The notes under the pieces: model-generated
What the model was told of the DNA's origin: nothing
The model's input: only the letters and a program-made list of their open reading frames with translations
Databases searched by the model: none
Position numbers and translations under genes: made by a program
In this document: piece by piece, positions 33,640-42,112 of the stretch
Numbering within the stretch: position 1 is the stretch's first letter
How the letters are laid out: the number at the start of each line of letters is the position of its first letter
Assembly: GCA_903937385.1 (NCBI GenBank)
Contig: CAIZZF010000024.1
Coordinates: 1-51,107, forward strand
Source: an uncultured Holophagaceae bacterium
Lineage (GTDB): Bacteria > Acidobacteriota > Holophagae > Holophagales > Holophagaceae
DNA length: 51,107 bases
Direction: 5' to 3'

Positions 33640-34259
33640 GCGAGACCCTGCCCGGACTGCCCGACATGGCCATGCAGCCGCTCATCCTCGCCAGCGGCAG
33701 CCCCCGCCGACGCCAGTGGCTGGAGGCCATGCGCATCCCCTTCGAGCTGCAGGCCCCCCACGTGGACGAGACGCCGCTGCTGGATGAGGATCCCTCGGAC
33801 CTGGTCCTCCGCCTGGCCGAGCTCAAGGCCGAGGTCGTCGCCCAGCGCAACCCGGGCCGCTGGGTCCTCGCCGCTGACACGACCGTCGCCGTGGACCACC
33901 ACACCCTGAACAAGCCGGTGGACGTGGAAGACGCGGTGCGGATGCTGTTGCTGATCCAGGGCCGCGCCCACCAGGTACACACGGGGCTGTGCCTCCAGAA
34001 GAACGACACCATCCACAGCTTCGTGGACACCTCCCAGGTCTTCTTCCGCCCCCTCAGCGAGGCCCAGATCCGCTGGTATGTCAGCACCCGGGAGCCCATG
34101 GACAAGGCTGGTTCCTATGCCATCCAGGGCATCGGCGCCCTCTTCATCGAGAACGTGGAGGGCAGCTTCTCCACGGTCATGGGTCTGCCCGTGGAGCGCA
34201 TGGGAGCACTCTTTGGCCATCTGGGACTGCTGAAGCCCTGGATGGGCTTCCCTACCTAG
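33636..34259 (+). CDS. maf: Maf-family nucleoside triphosphate pyrophosphatase
   Basis: A 207-residue Maf/YhdE-like protein that hydrolyses non-canonical or pyrimidine dNTPs to monophosphates. The start of the fold is LILASGSPRRRQWLEAM, with AADTTVAVD (catalytic Asp) and NKPVDVEDAVRML, and the C-terminal part is DKAGSYAIQGIGALFIENVE followed by FSTVMGLP. GTG 33636 overlaps the GNAT stop; ATG 33666 or 33672 would drop a short non-conserved leader and may be the true start. It is last in a run of four coupled genes from 30843. Confidence 0.88.
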   Translation: MSETLPGLPDMAMQPLILASGSPRRRQWLEAMRIPFELQAPHVDETPLLDEDPSDLVLRLAELKAEVVAQRNPGRWVLAADTTVAVDHHTLNKPVDVEDAVRMLLLIQGRAHQVHTGLCLQKNDTIHSFVDTSQVFFRPLSEAQIRWYVSTREPMDKAGSYAIQGIGALFIENVEGSFSTVMGLPVERMGALFGHLGLLKPWMGFPT

Positions 34260-34672
34260 GGTCCTGCGGCCAAAGAGCGGTGCAGGGTTGGGCCTCTCCA
34301 ACCCAGGGGCAGCCCTGCCTGGACCCCCGCCAGAGAGGCCGCAACCAGGGGACCTTCCATGGAGGAAAACGCCCCTCGAGATAACGTCTAGATAGACAAC
34401 CCCAAAATCGTCTTAAATGCTTGGAAGTGTCTCAGAAAAAATAGTTAAACATTCTTTTCAGGGTGATCTATCATCGTGACCGACAGCACAACTTCCCCAA
34501 GCCGCTGTCATCACAGCTCAGGCTCGTTCTTTTTTTAAATTTCATTAATTATTTCTACACATGCGACTACTGCAATCGTCCTGGCCCGCCCACCGGCTCT
34601 GACAACGTCCCACCCATTCCCCGATGGTCCCCCGGCCTCACCCGCGGACCAGCGCTTCCCAAGGGGTTGTGC
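34260..34672 (+). promoter_or_regulatory. Long upstream region of the ACIII/caa3 operon
   Basis: This 413-bp stretch holds no gene I can support. It has a hairpin GGGTTGG / CCAACCC (34285-34304) after maf without a T-tract, then an unusually AT-rich section (34378-34565). A weak promoter candidate is TTAAAC (34445-34450), an 18-bp spacer and TATCAT (34469-34474). That would leave a leader of nearly 200 nt, including a run of seven or more T near 34530 and GCTGT/ACAGC as a small inverted repeat near 34510. AAGGGG at 34661-34666 is the actA ribosome-binding site. Confidence 0.45.
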
Positions 34673-35236
34673 ATGCACCCGTTCGACCGAGCTTTCCGCT
34701 TCGTCCTGCCGGCCGCGGCCGTGGCGATCCTCGTCACGATCCTCTCCGTGGGCTGGCTCACGGAGCCGGACCGCTTCGCCAAGGGCTATGCCCCGGAACA
34801 GCCCATCCCCTTCAGCCATCAGCTGCATGCCGGCACCCTCCGCATGCAGTGCCAGTACTGCCACTCGGGCGTCGACAAGTCCCGGCACGCGGGCATCCCG
34901 AGCGTGGACCTCTGCATGGGCTGCCACAAGGTCACCAAGGCCGACCGCCCCGCCATCCAGAAGCTGGCCCGCATCGCCCAGACCGGGGAGCCCCTGCCCT
35001 GGCAGCGGGTCCACACCCTGCCGGACCATGTCTTCTTCGACCACCGGCCCCATGTGAACGCGGGAATAGCCTGCCAGAGCTGCCACGGCGAGGTCCAGAC
35101 CATGAAGGTCATCACCCGCGAGATGGGCATGCGCATGGGCAACTGCCTGGCCTGCCATCGCGATCCTCACGCGGCGCTGCCGCCGGGCTCCAAGATCACC
35201 CGGGGCGCCGAGAACTGCGCCGCCTGCCACCGCTAG
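34673..35236 (+). CDS. actA: ACIII pentaheme cytochrome c subunit ActA
   Basis: A 187-residue periplasmic, membrane-anchored cytochrome. One N-terminal helix (about 10-29) is followed by five c-type heme sites: CQYCH 60-64, CMGCH 81-85, CQSCH 134-138, CLACH 158-162 and CAACH 182-186, matching the pentaheme ActA of alternative complex III. ActA passes electrons from the iron-sulfur subunit toward the monoheme cytochrome subunit. ATG 34673 follows AAGGGG; an upstream ATG at 34463 in frame would add 70 unlikely residues from the AT-rich leader. It is first in the 13-gene respiratory operon. Confidence 0.92.
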   Translation: MHPFDRAFRFVLPAAAVAILVTILSVGWLTEPDRFAKGYAPEQPIPFSHQLHAGTLRMQCQYCHSGVDKSRHAGIPSVDLCMGCHKVTKADRPAIQKLARIAQTGEPLPWQRVHTLPDHVFFDHRPHVNAGIACQSCHGEVQTMKVITREMGMRMGNCLACHRDPHAALPPGSKITRGAENCAACHR

Positions 35237-35255
35237 GACCCAGGGGAGACTGACC

Positions 35256-35447
35256 ATGGCCGATGCCGACCGCAAACCCCTCCTCGACCGGGCCGCCGCC
35301 CTGCTGGCGGGCCCCTTCCTGCTGGGTCGCCAGGCCCTGAGCCTGGTCTTCCCGTCCGACCTGGAAACCCCCTCCGAGGTGCCTGCCCTGGCCCTCCAGC
35401 GGATTTCCGTTACGCCCCCCGAACACGCCATCAAGCGCCGTGGATGA
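35256..35447 (+). CDS. 63-residue protein of unknown function inside the ACIII operon
   Basis: A short gene between actA and actB with a strong GGGGAG 7 bp before ATG 35256. The product MADADRKPLLDRAAALLAGP and following has an amphipathic or weakly hydrophobic helix (about 8-32), then a Pro-rich charged tail ending HAIKRRG. It has no clear signal peptide and no Cys. The stop TGA overlaps the candidate GTG start of actB, and the frame has typical codon usage. I do not recognise a family. By position it could be a small ACIII subunit or an assembly/maturation factor; this is inference. Confidence 0.65.
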   Translation: MADADRKPLLDRAAALLAGPFLLGRQALSLVFPSDLETPSEVPALALQRISVTPPEHAIKRRG

Positions 35448-35451
35448 CCCG

Positions 35452-38442
35452 ATGAAGACCCGACTCCCCGATCATGGCCCCGTGGAAGCGCCCCGCTTCT
35501 GGCGCACGCTGGAAGAGCGCGTGGAAACGCCGGAGGCCCGCCAGGCCGCCCACGATGAGTTCCTGCCGGGCGCGGTCCCGGCCTATGACGATGTCCATGG
35601 CCTGCCTCCCCAGAGCGGCGTCTCCCGCCGCGACTTCCTGGGGCTGGTGAGCGCAGCTGCCGCCCTGGCCGCCACTGTGGGCTGCGACCGCAAGGGCCAG
35701 GGGACCGTGGTGCCCTACACCAAGCGCCCCGTGGAGGTGACCCCGGGCGTGGCCAACTACTACGCCAGCGCCTTCCAGGAAGGCCGCCGGGTCTACCCCG
35801 TCCTGGTGAAGACCCGGGAGGGCCGTCCCATCCACCTGACGGGCAACGACGAGCACCCCGGCGTGCGGGGCAAGACCAGCCCCCGCGCCATGGCCGATGT
35901 GCTTCGGCTCTATGATCCCGACCGGCTACGCGCCCCCAAGGCTGAGGGTCGCACCCTTGGCTGGACCGAGGCCGAGGCCCGGCTCCACGGGGCCCTGCAG
36001 GCCGCCAAGGCCACCGGCAAGCCTGTGCTGCTGCTCTCGGGCGCTGTCGCCTCTCCCACCCGGAAGGCCCTGCTGGCGGACCTCAAGGCCGCCCTGCCGA
36101 CCCTGGAGCACCTGGCCTACGAGCCCGCCGCCGGGGACGCTGCCGAAGAGGCCGCCCGCGCCAGCTACGGCCAGAGCGTGGCGATCCAGCCGCGCCTGGC
36201 CAAGGCCAAGGTGATCCTGTCCCTGGGCGCGGACTTCCTGAATGGCGAGGATCCCGAGACCCTGGCTGCCTGGGGCGCCCAGCGCCGCCTGAAGAGCGCC
36301 AAGGAGCCCATCAACCGCCTCTGGGTGCTGGAAGGCCCCCTGACCCTGACGGGCACCAATGCCGACCACCGCTATCCGGTGGCGCCTTCCCGGCTGGCGG
36401 CCCTGGCCTTCGCCCTGGCCCGGGAGCTTGCCGCCAAGGGCCTCCCGCTTCCCGCCGGGACGGATCTGTCGGCCCTGGCCGCCGGGTTCTCCGAGGGCGT
36501 GGACGTACCCGCCAAGGCCTGGGCGAACCTGGTGAAGGACCTCCGTCACGCGGGCCGCAACGCCGTGGTGCTCTGTGGCGCCCAGATGCCCGCCGCAGCC
36601 CATCAGGCCGCCCACCTGCTCAACGCCATGCTTGGCTCCGAGGCTGTGGCCCTGAGCCCTGCCGAGCCCCTGGCCACCACCAAGGATGTCGAGGCCGCCG
36701 TGCAGGGCATGGCCGCCGGTCGCTACGCCGCCGCGATCTTCTGGGATGTGAACCCCGCCTATACCTATGCCCGGGCCGCCGCCTGGAAAGACGCCCTAGC
36801 CAAGGTGCCCCTGCGGGCCTGGGTTGGCCTCATGGAAGACGAGACCGCCGCCCAGTGCCAGCTGCTGTTCCCCGAGAACCACTGGCTGGAGAGCTGGGGC
36901 GACTACAGCACCCCCAGCGCGACGGTGCTCCAGCAGCCCACGGTGGGCACCCTCTACGACACGCGGCAGGGCGAGGACCTCCTCCTGGGCATGCTGAAGG
37001 CCCTGGGCGCTGCTCCGGCCGCGGACTACCACACCTACCTCCGGGCCCGCTGGGAGAAGGCTGTGCTGCAGGGCGGCACCTTCGAGCAGGCCCTGCACGA
37101 CGGCCTGGTGAAGGGCGACCCCAAGACCGCGAGCCCAGTATTCAAGGGCACGTCCGTGGCCGCTGCCGCCGGGCGCACAGTCAAGGGTTCCGAAGGCCTG
37201 GAGCTGGTGCTCTTCCCGGGCTTTGCCCCCCACGATGGGCGCCACGCCAACAACAGCTGGCTGCAGGAGACGCCGGATCCCATCAGCAAGATGACCTGGG
37301 ACAACCCGGTGGCCGTGTCGGTGCAGGACGCCCAGGCCCTGGGCATCCAGGAAGGGGACTTCGTCACCCTGAGCCTGGAGGGCACCACCCTCCGCTTGCC
37401 CGCGGTGATCCAGCCCGGCCAGGCCAAGGGCGTGCTTGCCCTGGCCCTCGGCTACGGCCGCACCACCGGCGGGGTCGCCAAGGGAGTGGGTGCCAATGCC
37501 TACCCGTTCCTGGGCCTGGATCCCACCACCGCCAACGTCCGTCCGGGCGCGCGCCTTACCAAGGCTGGTGGTCGGAAGGAGCTCTCCCGCACCCAGAGCC
37601 ACCACCGCATGGAGGGCCGCGATATCGTGCGCTCCCTCACCATGGATGAGTTCCTGCACCACCCCCAGGGTCACCACCACCAGCCCGAGCTGGTAACGCT
37701 CTACGAGGAGCAGAAGTTCCCGGACCACAAGTGGGGCATGGTCATCGACCTCGCCGCCTGCGTGGGCTGCTCCGCCTGTGTGGTGGCCTGCCAGTCCGAG
37801 AACAACGTGCCCGTCGTGGGCGCCGAGCAGGTGGCCAAGGGTCGCGAGATGCACTGGATCCGCATCGACCGCTACTACGAGGGCGAGCTGGAGAACCCCA
37901 AGGTGGTCCACCAGCCCATGCTCTGCCAGCACTGCGACAGCGCCCCCTGCGAGAACGTCTGCCCCGTGAACGCCACCAACCACAGCCCCGACGGGCTGAA
38001 CCAGATGGCCTACAACCGCTGCGTGGGCACCCGCTACTGCGCCAACAACTGCCCCTACAAGGTGCGCCGCTTTAACTTCCTGGAATACACCGCCTACAAG
38101 ACCGAGCCCGAGACCCTGGCTTACAACCCGGAAGTTACGGTACGACCGCGCGGCGTCATGGAGAAGTGCTCCTTCTGTGTGCAGCGCATCAACGACGTGA
38201 AGATCCGCGCCAAGGGTGAGGGCCGCTCGATCCTGGATGGCGAGGTCACCACCGCCTGCATGGCGGGCTGCCCCTCGGACGCCATCGTCTTCGGCGACCT
38301 CAAGGATCCCAAGAGCCGCATCGCCCAGCTGGTCACCGCCACCCGGGCCTACAAGGTGCTCGAGGAGGTCGGCGCGAAGCCCGCCATCACCTACCTGGCC
38401 GATCTGAAGAACCCCGTCGAGGGAGGTCACCATGCGAACTGA
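35452..38442 (+). CDS. actB: ACIII iron-sulfur subunit ActB
   Basis: A 996-residue subunit of alternative complex III. A Tat motif SRRDFLGLVSAA sits at 58-69, well inside the protein as is usual for ActB. It is followed by a molybdopterin-oxidoreductase-like domain (about 90-700) that in known ACIII carries no molybdenum. The C-terminal ferredoxin-like region starts near 768 with CVGCSACVVAC, then CQHCDSAPCENVC, CVGTRYCANNC, CSFC and CMAGC, enough for four Fe-S clusters. These carry electrons from quinol to ActA. Start ATG 35452 is used; GTG 35440 is an alternative. It overlaps actC by 11 bp. Confidence 0.93.
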   Translation: MKTRLPDHGPVEAPRFWRTLEERVETPEARQAAHDEFLPGAVPAYDDVHGLPPQSGVSRRDFLGLVSAAAALAATVGCDRKGQGTVVPYTKRPVEVTPGVANYYASAFQEGRRVYPVLVKTREGRPIHLTGNDEHPGVRGKTSPRAMADVLRLYDPDRLRAPKAEGRTLGWTEAEARLHGALQAAKATGKPVLLLSGAVASPTRKALLADLKAALPTLEHLAYEPAAGDAAEEAARASYGQSVAIQPRLAKAKVILSLGADFLNGEDPETLAAWGAQRRLKSAKEPINRLWVLEGPLTLTGTNADHRYPVAPSRLAALAFALARELAAKGLPLPAGTDLSALAAGFSEGVDVPAKAWANLVKDLRHAGRNAVVLCGAQMPAAAHQAAHLLNAMLGSEAVALSPAEPLATTKDVEAAVQGMAAGRYAAAIFWDVNPAYTYARAAAWKDALAKVPLRAWVGLMEDETAAQCQLLFPENHWLESWGDYSTPSATVLQQPTVGTLYDTRQGEDLLLGMLKALGAAPAADYHTYLRARWEKAVLQGGTFEQALHDGLVKGDPKTASPVFKGTSVAAAAGRTVKGSEGLELVLFPGFAPHDGRHANNSWLQETPDPISKMTWDNPVAVSVQDAQALGIQEGDFVTLSLEGTTLRLPAVIQPGQAKGVLALALGYGRTTGGVAKGVGANAYPFLGLDPTTANVRPGARLTKAGGRKELSRTQSHHRMEGRDIVRSLTMDEFLHHPQGHHHQPELVTLYEEQKFPDHKWGMVIDLAACVGCSACVVACQSENNVPVVGAEQVAKGREMHWIRIDRYYEGELENPKVVHQPMLCQHCDSAPCENVCPVNATNHSPDGLNQMAYNRCVGTRYCANNCPYKVRRFNFLEYTAYKTEPETLAYNPEVTVRPRGVMEKCSFCVQRINDVKIRAKGEGRSILDGEVTTACMAGCPSDAIVFGDLKDPKSRIAQLVTATRAYKVLEEVGAKPAITYLADLKNPVEGGHHAN

Positions 38443-39832
38443 CGCCTCCGTCCACGCGGTCCCGATCCCCGAAGGCCTGCTGGAGCCCGCGCTCACCGTG
38501 GGCAAGGTCACCCCGGGCAGCCTTGACGATCAGGTGCTGGCCTTCCCCGAGACCAAGCCGCCCAAGCAGTGGTACCTGGCCCTGGCCGTCACCCTCTCGG
38601 CCCTCGCCGTCGGCGTGGCCTGCATCGGCTACACCTTCACCACCGGCATCGGCGCCTGGGGCAACAGCAGCCCGGTGTTCTGGGCCTTCGACATCATCAA
38701 CTTCGTGTTCTGGGTAGGCATCGGCCACGCCGGGACGCTGATCTCGGCGATTCTGTTCCTCTTCCGGAAGCGCTGGCGCAATGCCATCGCCCGCTTCGCC
38801 GAGGCCATGACCATCTTCGCGGTCATGTGCGCCGTGATCTTCCCCCTCATCCACGTGGGCAGGCCCTGGCTGGCCTACTGGCTGTTCCCCTACCCGAACG
38901 AGCGCGCCCTGTGGACCAACTTCCGCTCGCCGCTGCTCTGGGACGTCTTCGCGGTGAACACCTACTTCTCCGTGTCCCTCATGTTCTGGTATCTGGGCCT
39001 GATCCCCGACATCGCCTCCATGCGCGACCGCACTACCAGCAAGCTGCGCAAGACCATCTACACCATCCTGGCCCTGGGCTGGCGCGGTGCCGCCTCCCAT
39101 TGGCAGCACTACGAGAAGGCCTACCTGCTGCTGGCGGGCCTGGCCACGGGCCTGGTGCTCTCGGTGCACTCCGTGGTGAGCTTCGACTTCGCCACCTCGG
39201 TTGTCCCCGGCTGGCACATGACCATCTTCCCGCCTTACTTCGTGGCGGGCGCGATCTTCGCCGGGTTCTCCATGGTGGTGATCGTGCTGGTGGTGGTGCG
39301 CGAGACCATGCAGCTCAAGAACCTGATCACCATGCGCCACCTGGACGTGATGAACAAGGTCATCCTCTCCATGAGCTGCATCATGGCCTACAGCTACATG
39401 ATGGAGGGCTTCACGGCGTGGTATTCCATGAACGAATACCTCCACCACGGCTTCATGAACATCATCACCGGCACCTACGGCTGGGCCGGCTGGGTCACCA
39501 TCAGCTGCAACATCTTCATCCCCCAGCTGCTCTGGTTCAAGAAGTGCCGCAGCAGCTACTTCTGGATGATCCTCGTGGCCATCGGCGTGACCATCGGCAT
39601 GTGGTTCGAGCGCTTCGTGATCATCGTGATCTCGCTGCACCAGGACTACCTGCCCTCCGCCTGGCGCATCTACAAGCCGACCATGATCGACTTCGGCATC
39701 CTGCTGGGCACCTTCGGCCTCTTCTTCACCCTGGTCCTGATCTTCGCCCGGGTGCTGCCGGTCATCGCCACCACCGAGGTGAAGGCCATCCTCCCCGACG
39801 CACAGCCGAGCCACGGGGGCAGCCATGAGTAA
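38432..39832 (+). CDS. actC: ACIII quinol-binding membrane subunit ActC (NrfD-like)
   Basis: A 466-residue NrfD/PsrC-type membrane protein with ten predicted helices, beginning near PPKQWYLALAVTLSALAVGV. Conserved polar residues lie in helix regions such as GHAGTLISAILFLF, HSVVSFDFATSVVPGWHM and MMEGFTAWYS. ActC binds quinol at the periplasmic side and is thought to provide proton pathways. It overlaps actB by 11 bp and the actD-actE fusion by 8 bp. Its paralogue actF lies one gene further on. Confidence 0.93.
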   Translation: MRTDASVHAVPIPEGLLEPALTVGKVTPGSLDDQVLAFPETKPPKQWYLALAVTLSALAVGVACIGYTFTTGIGAWGNSSPVFWAFDIINFVFWVGIGHAGTLISAILFLFRKRWRNAIARFAEAMTIFAVMCAVIFPLIHVGRPWLAYWLFPYPNERALWTNFRSPLLWDVFAVNTYFSVSLMFWYLGLIPDIASMRDRTTSKLRKTIYTILALGWRGAASHWQHYEKAYLLLAGLATGLVLSVHSVVSFDFATSVVPGWHMTIFPPYFVAGAIFAGFSMVVIVLVVVRETMQLKNLITMRHLDVMNKVILSMSCIMAYSYMMEGFTAWYSMNEYLHHGFMNIITGTYGWAGWVTISCNIFIPQLLWFKKCRSSYFWMILVAIGVTIGMWFERFVIIVISLHQDYLPSAWRIYKPTMIDFGILLGTFGLFFTLVLIFARVLPVIATTEVKAILPDAQPSHGGSHE

Positions 39833-40967
39833 GAAGTCCTATGCCGTCCTCGGCCTCTTTGAGACGCCCGACGCGCTGATGCACGCCATCCCCAAGCTGC
39901 GGGCGGCGAAGCTCGGCTTGGTCGAGGCCTACACGCCCTACCCCATCCACGGCATCGATGACGCCCTGGGCCTACGCCGCTCGCCCCTGGGCGGCATGGT
40001 GCTGGTCATGGGCGTGCTGGGCGCGCTCACGGCCTTCGGGTTCCAGTACTGGATCAGCGCCATCGACTACCCGATCATCACCGGTGGCAAGTCGGCGGCC
40101 TCCTGGGAAGCCTTCGTTCCCATCATGTTCGAAGTGACGGTGCTCTTCGCCACCTTCACCGCGGGCCTCGGCATGCTGCTGCTGCTCAACCGCCTGCCCT
40201 TCTTCGGCCATCCCATCCTGTCCTCCAAGGCCATGAAGGGCATCACCCGCGACCGCTACGCCCTGGCCCTGGAGGCTGAGAGCGAAGCCTTCGACAGCGC
40301 CGCCGCGGCCCAGGCACTCGAGGCTGCGGGCGCCGTGGACATCGAGGTGCTGCCCGCCCCGGACCGCAGCCCCTTCCTAACCAGCGACTACATCCTGCGC
40401 ACCCTGGGCGGCATCTTCGTGGCCTGCCTGGTGGCCGGATTGGGAATCTACTCCCTCATCAAGTGGTTCCCGCTGCTGGCGCCCATGAAGTACATGCAGG
40501 ATCAGCCGCGCCTCAACGCCCAGAAGGCCTCCACCTTCTTCAAGGATGGGCACGGCATGCAGCCCCCGGTGCCGGGCACCGTGGCCCGGGGCTACCTGCC
40601 CACGGCCACGGGCACCCAGGAGGCCTCCGCCACCCTGGTGAACCCCCTGCCGCGCACCAAGGACGTCTTTGCCCAGGGCCGGAAGGTCTACACCAACCGC
40701 TGCGAGGTCTGCCACGGTGCCCTGGCCAACGGCGCGGGCAGCCTCACCGCCGCCTACGGCGCCAAGCCCGCGAACCTGCAGGCCCAGCAGTTCCGCGACT
40801 ACCCGGACGGCAAGATCTACTGGGCGGTCGTGAACGGCAAGAACGCCATGCCCGCCCATGCGGCCTACCTCACCGAGTACCAGCGGTGGGCGGTGGTCCA
40901 CTACGTGCGCGCCCTCCAGCGCGCCCAGAACGCCACGGACGAGGACCTGAAGGTGGTCGCCCCATGA
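39825..40967 (+). CDS. actDE: ACIII subunit ActD fused to monoheme cytochrome c ActE
   Basis: A 380-residue fusion. Residues 1-178 are ActD (DUF3341): SYAVLGLFETPDALMHAI, a membrane hairpin at about 56-78 and 99-122, then a return to a soluble tail. A further helix (about 193-212) leads to a periplasmic monoheme cytochrome c domain with CEVCH at 293-297 and NAMPAHAAYL as the likely distal-Met region, corresponding to ActE. Rhodothermus has the two as separate genes. The helix would anchor the cytochrome, replacing the lipid anchor used by some ActE. It overlaps actC by 8 bp and actF by 4 bp. Confidence 0.88.
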   Translation: MSKKSYAVLGLFETPDALMHAIPKLRAAKLGLVEAYTPYPIHGIDDALGLRRSPLGGMVLVMGVLGALTAFGFQYWISAIDYPIITGGKSAASWEAFVPIMFEVTVLFATFTAGLGMLLLLNRLPFFGHPILSSKAMKGITRDRYALALEAESEAFDSAAAAQALEAAGAVDIEVLPAPDRSPFLTSDYILRTLGGIFVACLVAGLGIYSLIKWFPLLAPMKYMQDQPRLNAQKASTFFKDGHGMQPPVPGTVARGYLPTATGTQEASATLVNPLPRTKDVFAQGRKVYTNRCEVCHGALANGAGSLTAAYGAKPANLQAQQFRDYPDGKIYWAVVNGKNAMPAHAAYLTEYQRWAVVHYVRALQRAQNATDEDLKVVAP

Positions 40968-42112
40968 GCCAGCAGAATCCCACTCCTCCCCTCCTCCTGG
41001 GCGCCATGGCCCTGGGCGCCGCCGGCGTCCTGGGCACCTACTTCGCCGCTGGGCACGAGCGCTTCTGGGCCAACTGGGTGCTCTGGTTCGTCCTGATGTT
41101 CACCCTGGGCCTGGGATCACTTTTCATCGTGGCCCTCGAACACCTCGTGAGCGCCAAGTGGAGCGTGCCCATCCGCCGGATCCCCGAGCGCCTGGCCACC
41201 CTGCTGCTGCCCGCTATCCCCGTGGGCCTCATCGCCCTGGGCGCGGTGCCGGTGCTCTACCCGGGCTCCCGGCCCGAGGCGGCCCACCATCCGATCCTGG
41301 CGGGCAAGGCGTTCTGGTTGAGCCTGCCCTTCTTCTCCGTCCGCACCATCGCGGCCTTCGTCCTCTGCGTGATTGCCCTCGCCGTGCTGGTGGGCGGGTC
41401 CCTCAAGCAGGACGTGAGCAGGGACCCGGCCTTCAACTTCCGCGCCCGCAAGTTCGCGCCGGCCTTCATGGCCATCTTCGCGCTGGTGATCACCCTGGTG
41501 GCCTTCGACTGGATCTCGGGCCTCACGCCCGAGTGGTACAGCGACATCTTCGGGGTCTACATCTTCGCCGGGGCCTTCCTCAGCGGTCTCGCGGCCACGG
41601 CGCTCTCCCTGCTGTATCTCCAGGGTGAAGGCCGTCTCGAGGGCGTGCGCCAGGACCACCTCTACAACCTCGGCGCCTTCCTGTTCGCCTTCACGGTGTT
41701 CTGGTCCTACATCGGCTTCGCCCAGTACATGCTGATGTGGTACGCCAACATGCCCGATGAGGTCATCTACTACAAGGTGCGCCTCGCTGGTGCCTGGCGC
41801 GCGATCACCTTCGCCCTGGCGGGCCTGCACTTCATCCTGCCCTTCTTCGCCCTGGTCACGCGGGACGCCAAGCGGGACCCCAAGCGGCTGCGCCGCGTGG
41901 CCCTGCTGATGCTCTGCGCCCACGTCCTCGACATCTACTGGCTCATCTTTCCGGCCCTCGGCGGCAGTCCGCGCTTCGGCTGGCCCGAGCTGAGCTTCGC
42001 GCTCTTCTTCCTGGGCGGGATCCTGCTCTGGGTCCGGGGTGCCATGCAGAAGGGTGAGGACATGCCCGTTGGCGATCCCTTCCTCCGCGAGGGTCTGGAG
42101 TTCCGCCTATGA
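40964..42112 (+). CDS. actF: ACIII membrane subunit ActF (NrfD-like)
   Basis: A 382-residue polytopic membrane protein with about ten helices, paralogous to ActC and completing the ActC-ActF membrane core of alternative complex III. Typical stretches are LGLGSLFIVALEHLVSAKWS, VAFDWISGLTPEWYSDIFG and YIGFAQYMLMWYANMPDE. ATG 40964 overlaps the previous stop (ATGA). Its own TGA overlaps the ATG of the following cytochrome gene, so the whole run is translationally coupled. Confidence 0.92.
   Translation: MSQQNPTPPLLLGAMALGAAGVLGTYFAAGHERFWANWVLWFVLMFTLGLGSLFIVALEHLVSAKWSVPIRRIPERLATLLLPAIPVGLIALGAVPVLYPGSRPEAAHHPILAGKAFWLSLPFFSVRTIAAFVLCVIALAVLVGGSLKQDVSRDPAFNFRARKFAPAFMAIFALVITLVAFDWISGLTPEWYSDIFGVYIFAGAFLSGLAATALSLLYLQGEGRLEGVRQDHLYNLGAFLFAFTVFWSYIGFAQYMLMWYANMPDEVIYYKVRLAGAWRAITFALAGLHFILPFFALVTRDAKRDPKRLRRVALLMLCAHVLDIYWLIFPALGGSPRFGWPELSFALFFLGGILLWVRGAMQKGEDMPVGDPFLREGLEFRL

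Noticed and set aside
34463-34672. 70-residue N-terminal extension of ActA from an upstream ATG
   Set aside because: It runs through the AT-rich leader with no ribosome-binding site, and ActA normally begins just before its membrane helix; ATG 34673 has AAGGGG.
35452-37700. ActB as an active molybdenum enzyme
   Set aside because: The domain resembles molybdopterin oxidoreductases, but act context and the fused Fe-S domain mark it as ActB, which in characterised ACIII has no molybdenum cofactor.
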